A stretch of 64,000 nucleotides of DNA from contig JBMOKJ010000003.1 of the NCBI GenBank assembly GCA_049315325.1, positions 62,001 to 126,000 on the forward strand, read 5' to 3'. The translations under genes were made by a program, and so were the position numbers. Source of the stretch: CAXXIC01 sp049315325. Its GTDB lineage: Bacteria; Bacteroidota; Bacteroidia; Bacteroidales; UBA7332. Below, one piece after another: positions 59,362-64,000 of the stretch (its first letter is position 1; each line of letters opens with the position of its first letter). The notes under the pieces were generated by a model. The model saw only the letters and a list, made by a program, of their open reading frames with translations, had not been told where the DNA came from and did not search any database.

Positions 59362-60444
59362 ATGAAATATCAATATAAAAGAATTGCAGTGAAAATTGGT
59401 AGCAATGTGTTGACCCGAAAAGATGGCACATTGGATGTGACTCGCATGTCTGCGTTGGTCGATCAGGTGGCGGAGTTGCACAACAAAGGTGTTGAGGTGG
59501 TGTTGATCTCTTCGGGTGCTGTGGCGTCAGGTCGCAGCGAGGTGAAGAGCGACAAAAAGCTCGATTCGGTGTCGGCACGTCAGCTCTATTCTGCTGTTGG
59601 TCAGGCAATACTGATTAATCGGTACTACGAACTTTTTCGCGACCACGGCATCACTTGCGGACAAGTGCTCACCACCAAAGAGAGTCTTTCTACACGAATG
59701 CACTACCTCAATCAGAAGAGTTGCATGAACGTGATGCTCGAGCACCGCGTGATTCCGATTGTGAACGAAAACGATACGATTTCGGTTACTGAGTTGATGT
59801 TTACGGACAACGACGAACTGTCGGGTCTTGTGGCTACCATGATGGGAGCGGAGGCGTTGATTATCCTCAGCAACATCGATGGAATCTACAACGGTGACCC
59901 ATCGGATCCGACTTCGCAGGTGATTCGGGAGGTGAAGAGCTCGAAGGTCGATTTGTCGGACTACATTCAGACCAACAAGTCGTCGTTTGGTCGTGGCGGA
60001 ATGCTCACCAAATGCAACATTGCCCGCAAAGTATCGGATGAAGGTGTGACGGTGATTATTGCAAACGGCAAAAAAGATCACATTCTGCCCGATTTGTTGA
60101 AAAATTCCTCTGCGATTTGTACTCGATTCGTGGCTTCAAACAAAGCCATTTCGGGCGTGAAGAAGTGGATTGCACATTCCGATGGTTTTGCCAAAGGCGA
60201 AGTGCACATCAATCAAGGAGCGTTCGATGCCATGTCGCAGCCTAAAGCTGTCAGCTTATTGCCTGTTGGAGTAGTTCGAATTGAGGGCGATTTCGAGAAG
60301 GATGATATTGTGAAAATCTTCAATCCGGATGGTGTGCAAATCGGTGTGGGTCGTATTTCGTACGAAAGCGACAAAGCGCGCCAAATGCTCGGCAAGCAAG
60401 GTGCAAAAGCCCTGATTCACTACGACTATTTGTATTTAGACTGA
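59362..60444 (+). CDS. proB: Glutamate 5-kinase
   Basis: 360 residues. The amino-acid kinase domain ('IAVKIGSNVLTRKDGTLDVTRM', 'VVLISSGAVASGRSEV', 'VPIVNENDTISVTELMFTDND') phosphorylates glutamate in the first step of proline synthesis. A C-terminal PUA domain follows (about 275-360, 'GVVRIEGDFEKDDIVKIFNPDG'). proA is not adjacent. A strong terminator follows, shared with the convergent rseP gene. Confidence 0.95.
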   Translation: MKYQYKRIAVKIGSNVLTRKDGTLDVTRMSALVDQVAELHNKGVEVVLISSGAVASGRSEVKSDKKLDSVSARQLYSAVGQAILINRYYELFRDHGITCGQVLTTKESLSTRMHYLNQKSCMNVMLEHRVIPIVNENDTISVTELMFTDNDELSGLVATMMGAEALIILSNIDGIYNGDPSDPTSQVIREVKSSKVDLSDYIQTNKSSFGRGGMLTKCNIARKVSDEGVTVIIANGKKDHILPDLLKNSSAICTRFVASNKAISGVKKWIAHSDGFAKGEVHINQGAFDAMSQPKAVSLLPVGVVRIEGDFEKDDIVKIFNPDGVQIGVGRISYESDKARQMLGKQGAKALIHYDYLYLD

Positions 60445-60468
60445 GAAATTTTATAATTGAATAAAAGC

Positions 60469-60507
60469 AAAAAGGGAAATCACTTAGATTAGTGATTTCC
60501 CTTTTTT
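60469..60507. terminator. Bidirectional terminator between proB and rseP
   Basis: A perfect AAAAAGGGAAATCACT / AGTGATTTCCCTTTTT hairpin with a 6-base loop and T runs in both directions. Confidence 0.9.
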
Positions 60508-60554
60508 ATGATGATGCAATTCCAAGTTGGAGCTTTAACAACTTAATTGGTCGA

Positions 60555-61877
60555 TTATTTGAATAGGAATCTGAAAAGGTCGTTTCCATTGGCAAACAAC
60601 AATAGCCCAAACAAAAGGAACATACCCACCATTTGCGCATATTCGAGGAATTTTTCGCTTGGTTTGCGTCGGGTGATGATCTCGTACAACACAAACAACA
60701 CGTGACCACCGTCGAGAGCGGGGATAGGCAGAATGTTCATAAACGCAAGGATGATGGATAGGAATGCTGTAATTTCCCAGAAACCGAACCAGTTCCACTC
60801 CGATGGAAAGATGCTGCCCAATGTGCCAAAACCTCCTAAACTCTGTGCGCCTTCTTTAGTGAACACGTATTTCATACTGCCCACGTAGTTGGTGAGTTTA
60901 TCAACGCCTTTTTTCGCTCCGGCAGGGAACGATTGTGCAAAGCTGAACGAGGCAACTTCCGATTTGTAAACATCTGTTTCGTTTTTGATAGCGACACCAA
61001 TTTTACCTGTTTCGTCCACTTTCACGTTAGCAAACTGCTCTGTGCCGTTGCGATAGAAGCCCAATTTTACAACCTTATTGGCGTTTTTGAAGAGCGTATC
61101 CATCACGTTAAGTGCAGTGACGGTTGCTTTTCCGTTAATCGACGTGATACTGTCGTTTGACTGAATTCCTGCTTTAATAGCAGCCTTGCCTTCAACAGGT
61201 TTTTCGACCACCATTGGTACTCGCTTGGCTGCAAAACCTTTTTTCTCTCTCAACAGGCGTTGCATAAAGTCTGCTGGCATTGCTATTGCCGTGTCTTTAC
61301 CGCTTCGTTCGATGGAGACTACTTTGGCCTCAGCAATTTTACGCAGCGTATTTTCGTCGAAGCGTACAAGCTCAGTCTGATCAGCTTTTAAGAGAATATC
61401 ACCGTCTTTGAATCCCACTTTCTGAGCCGTTTCGCTAAACTCCATTCCGAGTGTCACGTTTTTCAACGGAACGTATTTGTCGCCCCACGTGAAGAGCATC
61501 ATCGAGTAGATAAACAGCGCCAATAGGAAATTCATCAGCACACCACCAATCATAATCAATAGCCGTTGCCAAGCTGGTTTCGCTCTGAATTCCCACTCTT
61601 GAGCCGGTTGAGCCATCTGCTCTTTGTCCATCGATTCGTCGATCATTCCTGATATTTTCACGTAGCCGCCTAAAGGCAACCAGCCAATTCCATACTCGGT
61701 TTCGCTGTTTTTAGGTTTATATTTGAAGAGGCTAAACCACGGATTAAAAAAGAGATAAAACTTTTCAACTCTGACTTTGAATAGACGAGCGAACATAAAA
61801 TGGCCGAACTCGTGAATGATGATGAGCAGCGAGAGTGAAAGAATAAGTTGAAAGGCTTTAAGAAGGATTGATTCCAT
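60555..61877 (-). CDS. rseP: RseP-type site-2 membrane protease
   Basis: 440 residues. The zinc motif 'LLIIIHEFGHFMFARLFKV' and the second metal site 'ILPIPALDGGHVLFVLYEI' are intact. Two PDZ-like regions lie between the membrane segments (about 130-330). It cuts membrane-bound anti-sigma factors or similar proteins within the membrane. It lies 22 bp after dxr in a common bacterial gene order. Confidence 0.95.
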   Translation of the reverse strand: MESILLKAFQLILSLSLLIIIHEFGHFMFARLFKVRVEKFYLFFNPWFSLFKYKPKNSETEYGIGWLPLGGYVKISGMIDESMDKEQMAQPAQEWEFRAKPAWQRLLIMIGGVLMNFLLALFIYSMMLFTWGDKYVPLKNVTLGMEFSETAQKVGFKDGDILLKADQTELVRFDENTLRKIAEAKVVSIERSGKDTAIAMPADFMQRLLREKKGFAAKRVPMVVEKPVEGKAAIKAGIQSNDSITSINGKATVTALNVMDTLFKNANKVVKLGFYRNGTEQFANVKVDETGKIGVAIKNETDVYKSEVASFSFAQSFPAGAKKGVDKLTNYVGSMKYVFTKEGAQSLGGFGTLGSIFPSEWNWFGFWEITAFLSIILAFMNILPIPALDGGHVLFVLYEIITRRKPSEKFLEYAQMVGMFLLFGLLLFANGNDLFRFLFK

Positions 61878-61899
61878 ATCTATTTTGTTTTAATTTGTT

Positions 61900-63051
61900 T
61901 TATAAAAGCTCAGAGGCGATTCTTCGTGCCTCGAGATCGGTTTGTATGTAATTTTCGTATGTCGGTTTGGCGATGAACGAACACTTTTGCATCGTATTTT
62001 CGATAATTTCTGACATTTGCAAAAACCCGACTTTTTCTTGTAAAAAGGCTGCGACCACAATTTCGTTCGCTGCATTCAGAATGCAAGGCATATTGCCACC
62101 TACACGCATGGCTTCGTAAGCAAAAGCCAAATTTCGGAAACGCTCCAAATCGGGCTGCTCGAAGGTGAATTCGGTGCATTTGGTCCAATCGACGCGTGGC
62201 GATTTGCTCGGTAATCGATCCGGAAACGAAAATGCGTAACTGATTGGCAACTTCATATCTGGCATTCCGAGTTGAGCTTTCACCGAACCATCAGCAAATT
62301 GCACCATCGAATGTATGATTGACTGTGGATGCACCACCACTTCAATCTCCTCGGGTTTTGCATCGAAAAGCCACTTGGCCTCAATCACTTCAAACCCTTT
62401 GTTCATCATCGTTGCCGAGTCGATGGTGATTTTTGCACCCATCTCCCAATTTGGGTGTTTCAGTGCTTGCGCTTTTGTGACGTGTGCCAACTGATCCATC
62501 GACCATGTGCGGAACGGTCCACCCGAAGCCGTCAGAATCAATTTTTCGACCCGATTATTGCCTTCGCCCACTAAACATTGAAAAATGGCAGAATGTTCAG
62601 AATCAACAGGAAGTATTGGTGTGCGGTATTCAAGAGCGAGCGATTTGATCAATTCGCCTGCTACCACGAGTGTCTCTTTATTGGCTAACGCAATCGCTTT
62701 GCCCGCTTTGATGGCAGCAATGGTCGGTATGAGTCCCGAAAAGCCCACCATCGCGGTCAAAACCACGTCTATTGGTTCCGATTCAACAATTTGAGCAATG
62801 GCTTCAGCGCCAGCGTAAACTTTTATGGGCAGATGATCGAGTGCCTCTTTTAGTTTACTGTATTTATCTTTGTTGGCAATCACTACGGCTTCGGGCTGAA
62901 AATCAATTGCTTGTTGAATCAACAAATCGACGTTTTCGTTGGCTGTGAGAGCATAAATTTCGTACAATTCTGAATTTTCGCTAACCACTTCGAGCGCTTG
63001 CGTGCCGATTGAGCCTGTTGAACCTAAAATTGCCAGTTTTTTCTTCTTCAT
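61900..63051 (-). CDS. dxr: 1-deoxy-D-xylulose 5-phosphate reductoisomerase
   Basis: 383 residues from the ATG at 63051 ('MKKKKLAILGSTGSIGTQAL'). A TTG three codons earlier would overlap the upstream stop and is not used. It converts DXP to MEP in non-mevalonate isoprenoid synthesis with NADPH. 'LGSTGSIGTQALEVV' binds NADPH; 'LANKETLVVAGELI', 'PVDSEHSAIFQCL', 'TASGGPFR' and 'GAKITIDSATMMNKGFEVIE' are active-site motifs. Confidence 0.97.
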   Translation of the reverse strand: MKKKKLAILGSTGSIGTQALEVVSENSELYEIYALTANENVDLLIQQAIDFQPEAVVIANKDKYSKLKEALDHLPIKVYAGAEAIAQIVESEPIDVVLTAMVGFSGLIPTIAAIKAGKAIALANKETLVVAGELIKSLALEYRTPILPVDSEHSAIFQCLVGEGNNRVEKLILTASGGPFRTWSMDQLAHVTKAQALKHPNWEMGAKITIDSATMMNKGFEVIEAKWLFDAKPEEIEVVVHPQSIIHSMVQFADGSVKAQLGMPDMKLPISYAFSFPDRLPSKSPRVDWTKCTEFTFEQPDLERFRNLAFAYEAMRVGGNMPCILNAANEIVVAAFLQEKVGFLQMSEIIENTMQKCSFIAKPTYENYIQTDLEARRIASELL

Positions 63052-63056
63052 AGTTC

Positions 63057-63920
63057 TCAAAACAAAATATAGTGTGTCGGATCGACTGGTTTACCTTTGT
63101 ACCAAAGCTCAAACATAAACGGATGAGCTGCCCTATCTGCCGCTTTATCGTCGCTGTTTGCAATGGCTTCCCCAGTGCTCACGCTGCTTCCAACTTGCTT
63201 TAGCACTTCGCTACAGTTTTTGTATATCGATACAAATCCACTTTGGTGCATCACTTGAATGAATTTCAGACCGTTCTCTTGTCTGCCAGTCAGGATCACA
63301 TCGCCAAGAAGTACTGCCATCACCACACTTTGAGGTGGCGTGCTAAGCGTGATGCCTAAAAGTTTACGCGCAGGATTGAACGATTTCATAATCGTTCCTT
63401 TTGCTGGACGGCTAAATGCCAAATCACGTGCATCGTCGTGAACAGTGGGTTTTATCGATAGGTTGTATTTTTCATCCTCTTCATACTGTTTGCGGAAGTC
63501 AAGTTCATCTTCGGTAGCTTTCAACTTTTCGGGGTCGATGTTGTTCAGCGAATCGATGTTTGTAGTGAGCGAATCAAAGGCTATGTTACCGCTCAGAACG
63601 CTCTTCACTTGTGCTAAATATTTCTCTTGTAGTGCCACAATTTCGACCAGCGAATCTACTTTTAACGCATTTTTCTGGATATCCTGACGAGCATTGATAT
63701 CAAGATAACCGGGCAGATAGTTTTTAAGTGGCGTGGTGGCGATAAGCGAAGATACGACAACCAAGGTAACGATGAAAAGAACAGCACCAGCGTAGATTAC
63801 CGAAAGCAACGAAAGCCTAAATGCAAACACATCCTCCAGCGTCTTCTCGTTGAGGATAGATAGTTTGTATTTGAATTTAAGCTTTTTCCAAAAAGTTTTG
63901 CTTTTTGCTTTTAGAGTCAT
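63057..63920 (-). CDS. Membrane-anchored M23/LytM-fold protein, probably inactive
   Basis: 287 residues. A cytoplasmic N-terminus is followed by one transmembrane helix (about 38-60), a coiled coil (about 75-150) and a LytM-like beta domain to the end. The expected zinc ligands of M23 peptidases are not there: the HxxxD position reads 'LLGITLSTPP' and the HxH position reads 'HPFMFELW'. It may therefore act as a regulator of cell-wall hydrolases, as EnvC and NlpD do. It is the first gene before dxr and rseP. Confidence 0.88.
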   Translation of the reverse strand: MTLKAKSKTFWKKLKFKYKLSILNEKTLEDVFAFRLSLLSVIYAGAVLFIVTLVVVSSLIATTPLKNYLPGYLDINARQDIQKNALKVDSLVEIVALQEKYLAQVKSVLSGNIAFDSLTTNIDSLNNIDPEKLKATEDELDFRKQYEEDEKYNLSIKPTVHDDARDLAFSRPAKGTIMKSFNPARKLLGITLSTPPQSVVMAVLLGDVILTGRQENGLKFIQVMHQSGFVSIYKNCSEVLKQVGSSVSTGEAIANSDDKAADRAAHPFMFELWYKGKPVDPTHYILF

Positions 63921-63939
63921 ATCCGATTGATGTGTACGA

Positions 63940-63947
63940 CAAAATTA
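63940..63947 (-). promoter_or_regulatory. -7 box of the M23-dxr-rseP operon
   Basis: TAATTTTG on the minus strand, about 20 bp before the first ATG of the operon. Confidence 0.55.
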
Positions 63948-64000
63948 AGAATTTATCTCAAACGAAAGAGTCGCATACTCTTTTATAGCACTATTTTTCT

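Overview
The window comes from a Bacteroidota chromosome, most likely an anaerobic nitrogen-fixing member of Bacteroidales. The clues are several proteins with type IX secretion (T9SS) C-terminal tails, a NigD-like lipoprotein, a long PPi-type phosphofructokinase, a CzcA pump fused to its outer-membrane factor, TAnnTTTG promoter boxes, and a nif cluster with nifI1-nifI2 between nifH and nifD. A Paludibacter-like genus would fit, but that is a guess. No tRNA, rRNA, CRISPR array or intact insertion sequence was recognised.

Layout. (1) 1-6738, minus strand: secreted proteins. These are a left-truncated CxxC/propeller-like protein, a LamG protein and a small protein with T9SS tails, a DUF1566-type protein, and an endonuclease I with a T9SS tail. 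(2) 7316-10112: a LytTR response regulator and a TPR histidine kinase. (3) 10335-16762: PPi-phosphofructokinase, NigD-like lipoprotein, ribose-phosphate pyrophosphokinase, GH13 alpha-amylase and a Gfo/Idh/MocA oxidoreductase. (4) 16912-23002: a planctomycete-style set (PPC-type protein, DUF1501, DUF1549/DUF1553) and a RidA/chorismatase-like protein. Divergent from it are a DUF362 protein and a membrane polyferredoxin. (5) 25993-31995: a divalent-metal RND efflux set. (6) 32083-33574: a lipocalin and an unknown helical protein.

(7) 34028-54820 is a molybdenum and nitrogen-fixation island. A minus-strand operon (di-Mop protein, TrmO-like protein, NifX-like protein with a Cys-rich tail, Nif11-like protein) diverges from a plus-strand operon (ModE-type regulator, outer-membrane channel, modA, modB, modC). 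Next come nifH-nifI1-nifI2-nifD-nifK, nifE-nifN-nifB-ferredoxin-nifV, a NifA-type sigma-54 activator, a GNAT acetyltransferase and an unknown protein. Sigma-54-type -24/-12 elements precede nifH (near-perfect), the ModE-type gene and the mop gene (both with weaker -12 elements). Together with the encoded activator this suggests one regulon that couples molybdate uptake and storage to nitrogenase synthesis. A CGTTAT-N12-ATAACG dyad at the modE start looks like a ModE operator, and a related dyad lies upstream of nifH.

(8) 54840-63920: housekeeping genes. These are an MTH1187-family protein, fabD, tatA-tatC, an acyl-CoA ligase, proB, rseP, dxr and a degenerate M23 protein.

The intergenic gaps of the mod/nif island are unusually rich in repeats of several unrelated families. 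The most striking is an array of 18 units of about 21 bp between nifE and nifN. The best candidates for undescribed biology are this array, the four-gene Mop/TrmO/NifX-Cys/Nif11 operon, and the ModE-like operators tied to sigma-54 promoters. All of these are inferences from the sequence alone.
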